A DNA stretch of 49,622 nucleotides from TMED27 sp964350435 (GTDB lineage: Bacteria > Pseudomonadota > Alphaproteobacteria > Micavibrionales > Micavibrionaceae), in the NCBI GenBank assembly GCA_964350435.1, contig CAYGJS010000015.1, positions 1 through 49,622 of the forward strand, read 5' to 3'. Made by a program: the position numbers and the translations under genes. Of this stretch, positions 8,407 through 17,439 are shown in pieces. Every line of letters starts with the position of its first letter. The first letter of the stretch is position 1. The notes beneath the pieces are model-generated. The model was not told the origin of the DNA. It saw nothing but the letters and a program-made list of their open reading frames with translations, and did no database searches.

Positions 8407-8982
8407 TTAATAATCCAGAAAATTCATGGTGGTGGTACAGCTCGCGCTGTACATCTGAATAACCCCATCGTTCAGAGACAGAATCTGCGTGCATTGTGAT
8501 TCTCCCTCGACGGGCACAAACTCGGTGCCCCCTGTTTCAGTAGGAACCGGCATCGTCACCATTTCGGTGCTCAGAGTCTTCACAAAAGCTTTCTGCCCGT
8601 CCGATGAAATTTTAACGTTTTCAATTTCGATCAGATGTTCATAGTCCTCGACAGAACTCCCGCCCTTTTCGACGTTTTCGATAAAATCATCCTTGCCCAT
8701 ACTGATCTTTTGTTCTTGCGGAGGCAGGCCGGGCATATTGAACTGCATGATGGTTTTAAACCGTGCATTTTTTTCAATATGTTTTTCCAGATATTTTTTG
8801 ATCTCTTCAACCGGAACGGCGTCCGAACTGGCCGTGGTCATATGCGAAGTTTTCTCGATAAAGCTTCTGATGCTGGTTTCAGTTAAAGTTTCGATTTTCC
8901 CTCTTTTAGCATGGGCATAGGGAGCAAAAGCCATGCAAACGCAAAAGCCCAAAAACAGATTTTGAAGGGAAAATTTAAACAT
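8407..8982 (-). CDS. Secreted protein of unknown function
   Basis: I do not recognise the family. The 191-residue protein starts with a signal peptide: basic MFKF, a hydrophobic core, and a likely cleavage after AHA at residue 25. It should be periplasmic. The mature part is mixed helix and strand with many Glu and Lys. Two Cys near the C-terminus (in ESQCTQ and SASCTT) could form a disulfide. An upstream GTG at 9006 is also possible, but it would put eight charged residues before the signal peptide. The gene converges on sdhB with no spacer. Confidence 0.75.
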   Translation of the reverse strand: MFKFSLQNLFLGFCVCMAFAPYAHAKRGKIETLTETSIRSFIEKTSHMTTASSDAVPVEEIKKYLEKHIEKNARFKTIMQFNMPGLPPQEQKISMGKDDFIENVEKGGSSVEDYEHLIEIENVKISSDGQKAFVKTLSTEMVTMPVPTETGGTEFVPVEGESQCTQILSLNDGVIQMYSASCTTTMNFLDY

Positions 8983-9135
8983 CTTGAACTCTTTAATTAT
9001 TTGCACCCCGAAAATTCACCTCAAGAATATAGTATTACCCAAAAAAGTGAAGATTGCCCTAATATTTTAAGAAAATCCCCATGATATCTAAGGCTTTTTT
9101 CCTTATAATACAGGGCAATAGCATAAAATAAAGGC

Positions 9136-9978
9136 TCAGGCGTCTATGTCGAGCGCAATATCCATGGCCGGCGCACTATGGGTGAGGGCACCAATAGAGA
9201 TATAATCCACACCCGTGAGTGCGATTTTACGCACGCTTTCGAGCGTAACCCCGCCCGAAGCCTCGGTCACGATTCGCCCCTTGGCCATCTCAACGCCTTT
9301 TTTCAGGTCTTTAAGAGAAAAATTATCCATCATCACAATATCGGCTTTGCCATTGGCCAAAACCTCTTCGAGCTGCGTCAGCGTATCGACCTCGATCTCG
9401 ATTTTTTTCGTATGCCCCGCCAGCATATAGGCTTGGTCGAGCGCATTTGAAATCCCGCCTGCAACGGCGATATGATTATCCTTAATCAAAACCGCATCAT
9501 CAAGGCCGAAGCGGTGATTTGCCCCGCCGCCCATCTCCACGGCGTATTTCTGAAACAGCCGAAGGCCCGGCAAGGTCTTGCGCGTATCGCATATCTCCAC
9601 GCCAGTATCTTTGACCTGTTCGACATAGCGCGCGGTAAGTGTCGCCACGCCGCTCATCATCGTCATGAAATTCAGTGCCACCCGCTCGGCGGTCAGAAGG
9701 CTGCGCGCCGGGCCTATAATCTCGGCAATCACATCACCTTTTTTGAGATCGGCACCGTCCTCCGCCATCACCGTCATATCAAAATCAATATCGGTATAAG
9801 AAAATGTCGAAAGCGCAACGATCAATCCCGCCAGACGCCCATCCTGCCGCGCCCGCAAAACCCCGCGCGCTTGCGCCCCCGCGGGGATCAGAAGGTCTGA
9901 AGTAATATCAAACCTATGCCCCAAATCCTCCCGCAGCGCAGCTTTAACGGCATCTTCGATATATAAATTATTCAGCAT
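9136..9978 (-). CDS. nadC: Quinolinate phosphoribosyltransferase (decarboxylating)
   Basis: Makes nicotinate mononucleotide from quinolinate and PRPP, releasing CO2; the third step of de novo NAD synthesis. The 280 residues match the family length. Recognisable segments in order are LREDLGHRFDITSD, RVALNFMTMMSGVAT, CDTRKTLPGLR and VLIKDNHIAVAGG, which hold the basic residues that bind quinolinate and phosphate. It lies downstream of nadA on the same strand, separated by a degenerate repeat of about 90 bases. No nadB is seen in the window. Confidence 0.97.
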   Translation of the reverse strand: MLNNLYIEDAVKAALREDLGHRFDITSDLLIPAGAQARGVLRARQDGRLAGLIVALSTFSYTDIDFDMTVMAEDGADLKKGDVIAEIIGPARSLLTAERVALNFMTMMSGVATLTARYVEQVKDTGVEICDTRKTLPGLRLFQKYAVEMGGGANHRFGLDDAVLIKDNHIAVAGGISNALDQAYMLAGHTKKIEIEVDTLTQLEEVLANGKADIVMMDNFSLKDLKKGVEMAKGRIVTEASGGVTLESVRKIALTGVDYISIGALTHSAPAMDIALDIDA

Positions 9979-9990
9979 ATTTTACCCTCT

Positions 9991-10083
9991 CGTCTTTGCG
10001 AGCGTAGCGGAGCAATTCATCATCTGCAATATCCGATAGTGCAGATTCTGGGTTGCTTCGGAGCATGTCACCTCGCGATGACA
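9991..10083. repeat. CATTGCGAG-type palindromic repeat, degenerate copy
   Basis: Begins CTTTGCGAGCG, contains internal GAGCAATTC and GGTTGCTTC, and ends CTCGCGATGAC, so the two ends are roughly reverse complements. It is a diverged member of the family seen better at 30244, 37244 and 47941. It lies between nadA and nadC. Confidence 0.65.
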
Positions 10084-10090
10084 CAAAAAA

Positions 10091-10119
10091 CGCCGTTCCG
10101 CCGCGCCTCCGCGTTAAAA
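10091..10119. repeat. CTCCGCG-type dispersed repeat
   Basis: The stretch GCGCCTCCGCGTTAAAAA directly abuts the palindromic repeat and ends just before the nadA stop codon. It resembles the stretches at 7378 and 37345. Confidence 0.45.
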
Positions 10120-10122
10120 AAA

Positions 10123-11127
10123 TCAGGAAAGCTCTAGCATGCGCTGAATAGGTTTTCGCGCGCGCTCGGAAATTTCAGGGTCAATAAACACTTCAGGCCC
10201 CTCAGTTTGCAGCGCTTTTAGGATTTTCGGCAAGGAAATCCGCTTCATATGCGGGCACATCTGGCAGGTGCCGATCATCTCAACATTCGGGTTCATCGCC
10301 GCGATATTATCGCTCATCGAGCATTCTGTATAAAGCACCGCTTTCTTCGGCTGATGTTCCTTAATATACGTATCCATTTGCGCGGTTGAACCCGCGTAAT
10401 CGGCCTCCGCCATCACACTCGGCGGGCATTCCGGATGTGCCAGCACCACGATATCGGGATGTGCCTCACGCATTTGCCTTACGTCATTCGGCGTAAAACG
10501 CTCATGCACCATGCATGATCCATCCCAGATAATGATTTTGACATCGGTCTGCGCCGCGACATTCTGCGCCAGATATTTATCCGGTGCCATAATCACGGTG
10601 TCATGACCCTCCGCCCCCAGCGCATTCACAATCTTCAGCGCATTCGAAGACGTGCAGCACACATCGCTTTCGGCTTTCACGGCCGCGGATGTGTTCACAT
10701 ACGTAACAACAGGCACGCCCGGGTGCTTGGCCTTCAAATCACGGACATCCTGCGCCGTAATCCCTTCGGCCAGGCTGCAACCCGCCGCCATATCGGGGAT
10801 AATCACCTTTTTCTCGGGGCACAGAATTTTCGACGTTTCAGCCATGAAATGCACGCCGCACTGAACAATAATATCCGCGCTCGATTGCGCCGCCTTTTGC
10901 GCCAGCATCAAGGAGTCCCCAACCACATCACCTACGCCATAAAAAATATCCGGCGTCATATAGTTATGCGCCAAAATCACCGCGTTTTTTTCCGCTTTAA
11001 GACGGTTGATTTGATAGATATAGGGCGCAAGGGTCTGCCAATGCTCGGGCTTGTATTGCCGCTCCAGCTTTGCGTATATGGCACTTGTGGCGCGCGCGAC
11101 TTCTGATGTGTATTCTAATGCTGTCAT
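10123..11127 (-). CDS. nadA: Quinolinate synthase A
   Basis: Condenses iminoaspartate with dihydroxyacetone phosphate to quinolinate using a [4Fe-4S] cluster. The 334-residue protein shows the three expected Cys regions: CGVHFMAETSKIL (C90), DVCCTSSNA (C157/C158) and CQMCPHMKRISL (C288/C291). LAHNY near residue 54 and the segment KYLAQNV are also family-like. It is divergent from rarA across 67 bases, and its message probably continues into nadC. Confidence 0.96.
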   Translation of the reverse strand: MTALEYTSEVARATSAIYAKLERQYKPEHWQTLAPYIYQINRLKAEKNAVILAHNYMTPDIFYGVGDVVGDSLMLAQKAAQSSADIIVQCGVHFMAETSKILCPEKKVIIPDMAAGCSLAEGITAQDVRDLKAKHPGVPVVTYVNTSAAVKAESDVCCTSSNALKIVNALGAEGHDTVIMAPDKYLAQNVAAQTDVKIIIWDGSCMVHERFTPNDVRQMREAHPDIVVLAHPECPPSVMAEADYAGSTAQMDTYIKEHQPKKAVLYTECSMSDNIAAMNPNVEMIGTCQMCPHMKRISLPKILKALQTEGPEVFIDPEISERARKPIQRMLELS

Positions 11128-11194
11128 TTGTTTTTTAAATGTTCATATAGACTGCTATAAATGAATTACTTCTCATATATTAAAGATCAAGGCA

Positions 11195-12502
11195 ATGGCT
11201 GATTTATTTGCAATGCGGGACGATAAAAACGGCGGCGATAACAATCGTCCGCTGGCTGATCGTTTGCGCCCCTCTGTGATTGATGATGTCGTTGGCCAAG
11301 ACCATATCATCGGGCAGGGGGCTCCTTTTCGTAAAATGCTCGAAAGCGGCCATTTGTCGTCCCTGATTTTCTGGGGGCCGCCCGGGTGCGGCAAAACCAC
11401 GCTCGCCCGTATTCTGGCAGGTCACACCAATCTGCATTTCCAGCAGCTCTCCGCGATTTTCTCCGGCGTTGGCGATCTTCGCAAAGTTTTTGATAGCGCA
11501 AAAATCCGAAAGCAAAACGGGCAGGGCACGTTGCTGTTCGTCGATGAAATCCATCGTTTTAATAAGTCCCAGCAAGACGCGTTTCTGCCCGTGATGGAAG
11601 ACGGCACAATAACGCTGATTGGCGCAACCACGGAAAACCCGTCTTTCGAACTCAACGCCGCGCTGCTCTCGCGCGCGCAAGTTCTGGTGCTTAAACGTCT
11701 TGACGATGATGCGCTGGAGCGTCTTTTGCAAAAAGCGGAAAGTGACGCGCCGCTCCCGCTCACGCCCGAAGCCCGCGCATTGCTCAAAACTCTGGCCGAT
11801 GGGGACGGGCGGTATATCCTGACCCTGGCAGAACAAATTTTTAACATTCAGCATCCCCGTAAAGGCGGGGATCCCATGAATGAAGAGGCTCTCTTAAACC
11901 TCGTGCAGCGCAGAGCGGCACTATATGATAAAGGCAACGATGCCCACTATAATCTGCTTTCTGCTTTTCATAAGTCTTTACGCGCTTCGGATGTCGATGG
12001 CGCGCTGTATTGGATGGCGCGGATGTTGGAAGGGGGCGAAGACCCTACCACAATTTTGCGCCGTATGACCTGCGTCGCCAGCGAAGATATATCGAATGCG
12101 GATCCGCAGGCTCTGCCGCTGGTGATGGCTGCATGGCAAGCTTATGATCGCTTGGGCTTGCCGGAAGGGGAACTCGCCATGGCGCAGGCCTGTACTTATC
12201 TCGCCTGCGCCCCCAAATCCAACGCCAGCTATATGGCTTTAAAGGCCGCAAAGGCAAAGGCGCGAGAAACCGGCTCACTCATGCCGCCTAAACACGCTAT
12301 GAACGCGCCGACTAAATTAATGGAAGCGCAAGGATATAAGCAAGGCTATCAATATGACCACGATACGCCGGAAGGCTTCTCTGGACAAAGCTATTTCCCC
12401 GATGCCCTGCCGCGCGAAAAATTCTACGATCCGCCCGAGCGAGGATTTGAAAGAGAGATCCGTAAACGTCTGGAATATTGGGGCAAATTAAGAAAAAAAT
12501 AA
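11195..12502 (+). CDS. rarA: Replication-associated recombination protein A (MgsA/WRNIP1 family AAA ATPase)
   Basis: A clamp-loader-like AAA+ ATPase that acts at stalled replication forks. It has Walker A GPPGCGKT at 61-68, Walker B LLFVDEIH at 113-120 and a sensor-1 TTEN near 145. The C-terminal tetramerisation part includes NAPTKLM and ends in the expected FYDPPERGFE region. At residues 220-227 a loop (HPRKGGDP) is encoded by a short palindrome related to intergenic repeats elsewhere in the window; it is about three residues longer than relatives as I remember them. The gene seems intact at 435 residues. Confidence 0.95.
   Translation: MADLFAMRDDKNGGDNNRPLADRLRPSVIDDVVGQDHIIGQGAPFRKMLESGHLSSLIFWGPPGCGKTTLARILAGHTNLHFQQLSAIFSGVGDLRKVFDSAKIRKQNGQGTLLFVDEIHRFNKSQQDAFLPVMEDGTITLIGATTENPSFELNAALLSRAQVLVLKRLDDDALERLLQKAESDAPLPLTPEARALLKTLADGDGRYILTLAEQIFNIQHPRKGGDPMNEEALLNLVQRRAALYDKGNDAHYNLLSAFHKSLRASDVDGALYWMARMLEGGEDPTTILRRMTCVASEDISNADPQALPLVMAAWQAYDRLGLPEGELAMAQACTYLACAPKSNASYMALKAAKAKARETGSLMPPKHAMNAPTKLMEAQGYKQGYQYDHDTPEGFSGQSYFPDALPREKFYDPPERGFEREIRKRLEYWGKLRKK
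11853..11872. repeat. CCCCG..CGGGG palindrome inside rarA
   Basis: The 20 bases read ATCCCCG, six loop bases, then CGGGGAT. The intergenic copy at 36264 has the same arms around CGAAAG. Here it is translated in frame as part of HPRKGGDP in a loop of the rarA product. It may be a remnant of a longer insertion. Confidence 0.5.
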
Positions 12503-12523
12503 AAATACGACACGAAGCGTATT
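12493..12523 (-). terminator. Predicted terminator of the EamA gene
   Basis: On the minus strand, AATACG and CGTATT form a six-pair stem with an eight-base loop, followed by a T-rich run (TTTTATTTTTTT). The stem is weak. It lies between the convergent rarA and EamA stop codons. Confidence 0.4.
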
Positions 12524-12556
12524 ATATAAATTATGAGGCGATCTTAAGATTTTGAT

Positions 12557-13471
12557 TCAAGTTTTCCTGCGCCGTTCGCTCTCCACAAGATAGAGCCCGC
12601 TTAAAATAATAATCGCCGCCCCGATCAGCATCGCCGCGCCCGGAACATCTCCGAAAATCAGATATCCAAACAAAATCGCCCAAATCATTTCAGTATATAA
12701 AAACGGCGAAACAGCAGAAGCCGGAGCAATCCGAAAGGCGTTCGATACGCACAATAGCCCCACAGCAATAAGCACCCCATTCACTAAAAAAACGAGGCCG
12801 CTCTGAAAATTCAGCGCCTCAAACTCGCCGCCCAAGGCTAAGGCACCACCCACTAAAACATTCATGAGAAGTGGCCAAAACCCGAGCGCAAGAAGGCTCT
12901 CCCCTTGCATGGATTTCCCAACTGTAAACATCACCGCAATCACAACCCCGCATCCCAATGCCCATAATAAATCCGGATTAAATCCCGCCCCCCCGGGCTG
13001 CAGGGCGATCAAAACGCCGATAAACCCGACGATAATCGCGATCCAGCGGCTGCGGCATACCCTCTCTCCATAAAGAAAAATCGCAAGCACCCCCGCATAA
13101 AACGGCATCGCAAAAATAAACGTATAGACATCGGCAATCGGCAATTTCACGAAGGCCTGCATAATCAGAAGCGAAATGGAAACATTCAAAACCCCGCGCA
13201 GCAAATGAAGCCGCTTGAATCTGAGCGTCGTCAGGGATTTCAACCCCCCCAGTTTCGATGCCGCCAGAAGCAAAATAATGCTCGCGCACAGATTGTTTAT
13301 AAAAATAACCTGATAAATCGAAAACTCCTGCGCCAGCCATTTCGCGCAGACATCGGAAAACGCATAGGACGTAAATCCGACCAAAGCCAGAACCATTCCC
13401 TTATGGGCATTGCTTAAATCCCGAAAGCTTATGTTGAACATTACGATGAACTCTATTACAAAGACGATCAT
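12557..13471 (-). CDS. EamA/DMT family transporter
   Basis: Inner membrane protein with ten predicted helices in two tandem EamA halves, as in the drug/metabolite transporter superfamily. The first half contains FTSYAFSDVCAKW, and the second half ends in a PASAVSPFLYTEMIWA segment and a short basic tail. Length (304) is normal. An alternative start at 13441 (MFNISF) would remove ten hydrophobic residues and may be the true one; neither start has a strong ribosome site. The substrate cannot be predicted. It is divergent from crcB. Confidence 0.88.
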   Translation of the reverse strand: MIVFVIEFIVMFNISFRDLSNAHKGMVLALVGFTSYAFSDVCAKWLAQEFSIYQVIFINNLCASIILLLAASKLGGLKSLTTLRFKRLHLLRGVLNVSISLLIMQAFVKLPIADVYTFIFAMPFYAGVLAIFLYGERVCRSRWIAIIVGFIGVLIALQPGGAGFNPDLLWALGCGVVIAVMFTVGKSMQGESLLALGFWPLLMNVLVGGALALGGEFEALNFQSGLVFLVNGVLIAVGLLCVSNAFRIAPASAVSPFLYTEMIWAILFGYLIFGDVPGAAMLIGAAIIILSGLYLVESERRRKT

Positions 13472-13492
13472 GTCTTGTAAGGATAAAAACCC

Positions 13493-13873
13493 ATGAGTGC
13501 AATAGTCTCAATCGCCGCTGGTGGTGCACTTGGCGCGGTCATGCGCTTTGGCATTATCACGGCGGCCCTGCGCTATGCGGGCGCAGGCTTTCCTTATGGA
13601 ACACTTATAGTCAATGTGATCGGATCCTTCCTTATCGGCGCAATGGTCACATATGCCGCCGAAATCTGGCATCCCCCAGAAAATATCCGCCTGTTTTTAA
13701 TTCCCGGTTTCCTCGGCGGCTTCACCACCTTTTCAACCTTCTCTCTGGATATTGTAAGCCTATATGAGCGAGGGGCATTTATCCTCATGGGCACCTATAT
13801 CTGCGCGTCTGTTCTGCTCTCCCTCATTGCCATTTTACTGGCGATGGCGCTTGTAAAGGGATTAGCCTCATGA
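13493..13873 (+). CDS. crcB: Fluoride exporter CrcB/Fluc
   Basis: A small dual-topology membrane channel that exports fluoride. The 126 residues form four helices and contain the family segments GGALGAVMRFG, GTLIVNVIGSFLIG and GFLGGFTTFSTFS, which line the fluoride path. No fluoride riboswitch is evident in the 21 bases before it. It overlaps the next gene by four bases, so they are co-transcribed. Confidence 0.94.
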   Translation: MSAIVSIAAGGALGAVMRFGIITAALRYAGAGFPYGTLIVNVIGSFLIGAMVTYAAEIWHPPENIRLFLIPGFLGGFTTFSTFSLDIVSLYERGAFILMGTYICASVLLSLIAILLAMALVKGLAS

Positions 13874-14880
13874 GCAACATCCGCCACCTCCAAGTCTCCG
13901 AAGATGATGACGGCCAGCGCCTCGACCGCTGGCTGAAGAAAAATGTCCCCGAACTTCCCTTTGGTCTGGCGCAAAAACTGATCCGCACTGGTCAAATCCG
14001 CGCCGACGGCAAGCGCATTAAAGGGGATGCAAAACTGAATGCAGGCCAAGAAATCCGCATCCCGCCACTGCAGCACAAATCCATCGACGAAAAAATCAAG
14101 GTCACGGATAAAGATGTGGCCTTTATCAAGTCACTCATCATCTACGAAGACGCCGATATCATCGCGATCAATAAGCCCACAGGCATCGCCTCCCAAGGCG
14201 GCAGTAAAACCAAATATCACATTGATGGACTGCTTGACGGGCTCACAAATAAAGACGGGGTCAAGCCGCGCCTTGTCCACCGGTTGGATAAAGAAACCAG
14301 CGGCGTGATGCTTCTGGCAAAATCCGCCAAATCCGCCAAAATCCTCGGCGATGCCTTCAAAACCCGCAAAGTGAAAAAGATATATTGGGCGGTGTGCTGC
14401 CCATCCCCCGACCGCCCCGAAGGCACAATCAAAGCCCCCCTGATTAAGGCGGGCGGCAATAACAAAGAGCGCATGGTCGTTGACGAAGAAGAAGGCAAAT
14501 CCGCAATCACCGATTTCATCGTCCTCGAAAGCGCAATGCAATCTGCCGCTTTCGTTGCTTTCTGGCCGCGCACAGGTCGCACACACCAAATCCGCGTCCA
14601 TGCCGAACTGATGGGATGCCCGATTGTCGGCGACAAGAAATACGCCCGCCTGCCGGAGCAGGAAGAAACCCATGAAGCCCGCCGCAAAGCGGAAGCCAAC
14701 CTCAAAAACATGCCGATTGCTGATCGCCTGCACCTGCATGCACGCCGCCTGATCCTGCCATACCCGACGGCCCGAAGCGGTCTGCTTGATATCACCGCGC
14801 CGCTTCCTCCTGATCTTAAGAAAACATGGAAGGCACTCGGTTTCAGTGCAAATCTCAAATCTGACCCGTTCGAGGACTAA
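13870..14880 (+). CDS. RluC/RluD-type 23S rRNA pseudouridine synthase
   Basis: Isomerises uridines in 23S rRNA. An S4 RNA-binding domain (about 17-64, QRLDRWLKK) precedes the catalytic domain. The active-site motif HRLDKETSG contains the catalytic D140, and the GRTHQIRVH motif follows further on. The 336 residues fit RluC. The context crcB-rluC-ATP12 is common in alphaproteobacteria, which supports RluC over RluD. It begins within the crcB stop (ATGA). Confidence 0.93.
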   Translation: MSNIRHLQVSEDDDGQRLDRWLKKNVPELPFGLAQKLIRTGQIRADGKRIKGDAKLNAGQEIRIPPLQHKSIDEKIKVTDKDVAFIKSLIIYEDADIIAINKPTGIASQGGSKTKYHIDGLLDGLTNKDGVKPRLVHRLDKETSGVMLLAKSAKSAKILGDAFKTRKVKKIYWAVCCPSPDRPEGTIKAPLIKAGGNNKERMVVDEEEGKSAITDFIVLESAMQSAAFVAFWPRTGRTHQIRVHAELMGCPIVGDKKYARLPEQEETHEARRKAEANLKNMPIADRLHLHARRLILPYPTARSGLLDITAPLPPDLKKTWKALGFSANLKSDPFED

Positions 14881-14883
14881 GCC

Positions 14884-16728
14884 ATGACTGACCAAACCCC
14901 CGAAGCCCCAGAAATACAGGATGCAGACATTCAGCCCAAAAAAAGCCTGTTCTGGCGGCTGTTTAAATGGACGGCGATCACTCTGGTATTTTTCTTCGCA
15001 GTCTTTACGATGCTCGCCAGATTGGGCGGCAACTCCGATGTTCTGAAAGGAGCGATCGAAGATTTCATGTCCGATGCGACGGGATTAAAAACCCAGGTCG
15101 GCACGCTGCACCGCATGACCTTTTTTCCGAATATGAGTATAGACGTACAAAATGTTTTAATGGTCAAAGAGGGCAGCGGCACCCTGCCGATCAGCATCCG
15201 CAGCGCAAAAATCTCCATGGGGTTCTTTGATGTGATGCTCGGGAAAAGCACCCTTCGCGGCGCAGAAATTATGGACATAAGAATTCCCGAGGGCATTTTT
15301 TCCCAAAAAGCCTATAGTTTTGAATATATCAGCACGATTGAGGAAGAGGGCGTCGGGGCCTTCCTCGAAGCCAAAGGCAAAATCAATACCAACCCGCTTC
15401 TGGCGCGTTTAAAACTTGTATCCAAGGGAAGGCCTCAATCGCCGCGCTATTTGATCCCGGATAACACGTCTCTTGCCCTCTCCCTCTCCGACCTCAAGTT
15501 AAGCGGCGACATATCAAAAAAACCTCGAGGCGGCTCTGACGTATCAAATCTGCGTCTCAGCTATAAAGATAAAAAAGTCCTCGAAGGCACTATGGCGTTT
15601 AAACGAAATGAAACAAAATGGCTCTTGCAGGCCGACCTGACATTGGAGGAAGGCAAAACCCGCCTTTCGCCGGATCTTGAGCTGGATTTTACGCAAGGTC
15701 TCAAAGCTTCGGGAAAAATCACCAGCGCTTCTCTTGAGCTGTCAGATTTTTCTTCGGGCAACCTGTTCCTGCAGTCTGTAAATTCGGCCTTCGATATTCT
15801 GGGCGGCGGCAATGAAGGCTATGCTTTTGATGATAAAGACATCCATTTTGATCTCGACATCCAGGAAATACGTTCAGGCAAAACCAAATTGGGCAGTTTA
15901 AAAACACCCCTGACGATTAAGGATAATATTGTATCCATGGATCCTTTTGATGGAAATCTCAGCGGCGGAAAAATCAGCGGTAACCTTGCCTTAAACGCCA
16001 AAAATGATCCCGCAGCATTAAGCCTGAACGTAAAGGTTAAAGACCTCGATTATGGTGATTTTCAGCGCCAGTTTAGCCCACAGGCGCATATAGACGGAAA
16101 AGCCGATCTGTTGGTGAATCTTGTATCGGAAGGCCGCTCCTCAGGCGCGCTACAGAAAAATGTTAAAGGCGAAATCAGCTTCATCGGCGGCGAAGGTACA
16201 ATGCAATCCGATGTTTTGAATATTTGGGGCGGCGGCCTTTTGAACGCTTTGCTGCCGAACGTCACGGGCGCGGATGACCTGAAATCCAACTGCGTCGTTC
16301 TGGACTTTGAACTGGAACAAGGCATCGCCAAGGCCAAAAGCGTATTTGTAGATACCGACCGCGTGACCCTGATCGGTGAAGGGCGTTATGACATCGGCAA
16401 TGACAACTTCGATATGCAATTAACGCCAAAATCAAAAGCCATAGCCATTGGTGATATTTCTTCTTCCGTCATTGTCTCTGGCTCACTTACGGATCTGAAG
16501 GCCAATATCAGTGCTTTCGGCCTCGGCAAAAAAATTGGGGGCATGTTACTCGGTGCTGTAAATCCGGCTTTCCTTGCCGTCACGCTTGCTGATTTCGGCT
16601 TGAGCGATAACCACCCCTGTAAAGCCTATGTGATTGAAAAAGAAGAACTCGCGCCGCTTGATCTTCCCTCCGTTGAAACCGCCGCCCCCGAGCCTGAAAC
16701 ACAAGCGCAAGACGCCATAGCAGAATAA
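14884..16728 (+). CDS. AsmA-like inner membrane protein
   Basis: A 614-residue protein with one N-terminal helix (about 24-43) after a short polar head and a long beta-rich periplasmic region. The C-terminal part (GKADLLVNLVSEGRSSGALQ, then FIGGEGTMQSDVLNIWGGG) matches the C-terminal region of AsmA proteins. By family it would be a bridge-like protein involved in phospholipid or outer membrane homeostasis; the direct substrate is unknown. It is three bases downstream of the pseudouridine synthase and three before the ATP12 gene, so the four genes from crcB form one operon. Confidence 0.85.
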   Translation: MTDQTPEAPEIQDADIQPKKSLFWRLFKWTAITLVFFFAVFTMLARLGGNSDVLKGAIEDFMSDATGLKTQVGTLHRMTFFPNMSIDVQNVLMVKEGSGTLPISIRSAKISMGFFDVMLGKSTLRGAEIMDIRIPEGIFSQKAYSFEYISTIEEEGVGAFLEAKGKINTNPLLARLKLVSKGRPQSPRYLIPDNTSLALSLSDLKLSGDISKKPRGGSDVSNLRLSYKDKKVLEGTMAFKRNETKWLLQADLTLEEGKTRLSPDLELDFTQGLKASGKITSASLELSDFSSGNLFLQSVNSAFDILGGGNEGYAFDDKDIHFDLDIQEIRSGKTKLGSLKTPLTIKDNIVSMDPFDGNLSGGKISGNLALNAKNDPAALSLNVKVKDLDYGDFQRQFSPQAHIDGKADLLVNLVSEGRSSGALQKNVKGEISFIGGEGTMQSDVLNIWGGGLLNALLPNVTGADDLKSNCVVLDFELEQGIAKAKSVFVDTDRVTLIGEGRYDIGNDNFDMQLTPKSKAIAIGDISSSVIVSGSLTDLKANISAFGLGKKIGGMLLGAVNPAFLAVTLADFGLSDNHPCKAYVIEKEELAPLDLPSVETAAPEPETQAQDAIAE

Positions 16729-16731
16729 GCC

Positions 16732-17439
16732 ATGAAACGTTTTTATGCCCTCGTATCGACGCAAAAAGAGCAAAATGGATATTCTATTCGTCTTGATGGA
16801 AAACCTGTCAAAGCCCCCTCAGGCAGCATCCTGAACATTCCCACATCGGCCCTCGCTGATGCGGTTGTCCTCGAATGGGCCGCCCAAGTTGAGGAGATAA
16901 AACCCGACGCCATGCCTTTGACGCAAATGGCCAATACCGCGCAGGATAGAGTTTCACGTGAGCGTCCCGCCATGCAGGCCGCGATCCTGAAATACCTCGA
17001 TACCGATCTCCTGTGCTACCGTATCAATGATCACCAGACGGACCTCATGGCTGCGCAGGCCGCTGCATGGGATCCCTGGCTGTCATGGTTCGAAGAAAAA
17101 TTCGGAAGTGCGCTTGAAACCACAACTGTCCTCGCTGCGCTCAAACAACCTGAAGCCGCCCACAAAGCTGTTGCCGAATATGTCGCCGCTCTGGATGACC
17201 AACGCTTCACCGCCTTCCAAATTGTCGTTCCTTTATGCGGATCAATCGTTTTAGCGCTCGCCTTTGCGGAAGGCGCGATCACCCCCGAACAGCTTTTCAC
17301 CTGCGCCAAAGTCGACGAAGACCATAAAGCCAGAATTTATAATGAAGACGTGCATGGGCGCGCGCCACTCGAAGAAAAGAAAAACGCCGCTATGCTGCGC
17401 GATCTTGAGGCCGCGGCGCGATATCTGGAATTGCTCTAA
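16732..17439 (+). CDS. ATP12 family F1-ATPase assembly chaperone
   Basis: Alphaproteobacterial relative of the mitochondrial chaperone that holds the alpha subunit of F1 during ATP synthase assembly. The N-terminal segment SIRLDGKPVKAPSG and the adjacent EWAAQVEEIKPDAMPLTQMA are the typical family blocks. A helical C-terminal region follows, with CYR and WDPWLSWFE. Its 235 residues are normal. The ATP synthase genes are not in the window. Its stop overlaps the convergent membrane protein gene by four bases. Confidence 0.93.
   Translation: MKRFYALVSTQKEQNGYSIRLDGKPVKAPSGSILNIPTSALADAVVLEWAAQVEEIKPDAMPLTQMANTAQDRVSRERPAMQAAILKYLDTDLLCYRINDHQTDLMAAQAAAWDPWLSWFEEKFGSALETTTVLAALKQPEAAHKAVAEYVAALDDQRFTAFQIVVPLCGSIVLALAFAEGAITPEQLFTCAKVDEDHKARIYNEDVHGRAPLEEKKNAAMLRDLEAAARYLELL

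Noticed and set aside
13471..13493. Fluoride riboswitch before crcB
   Set aside because: Only 21 bases separate the divergent starts and no riboswitch core is visible.
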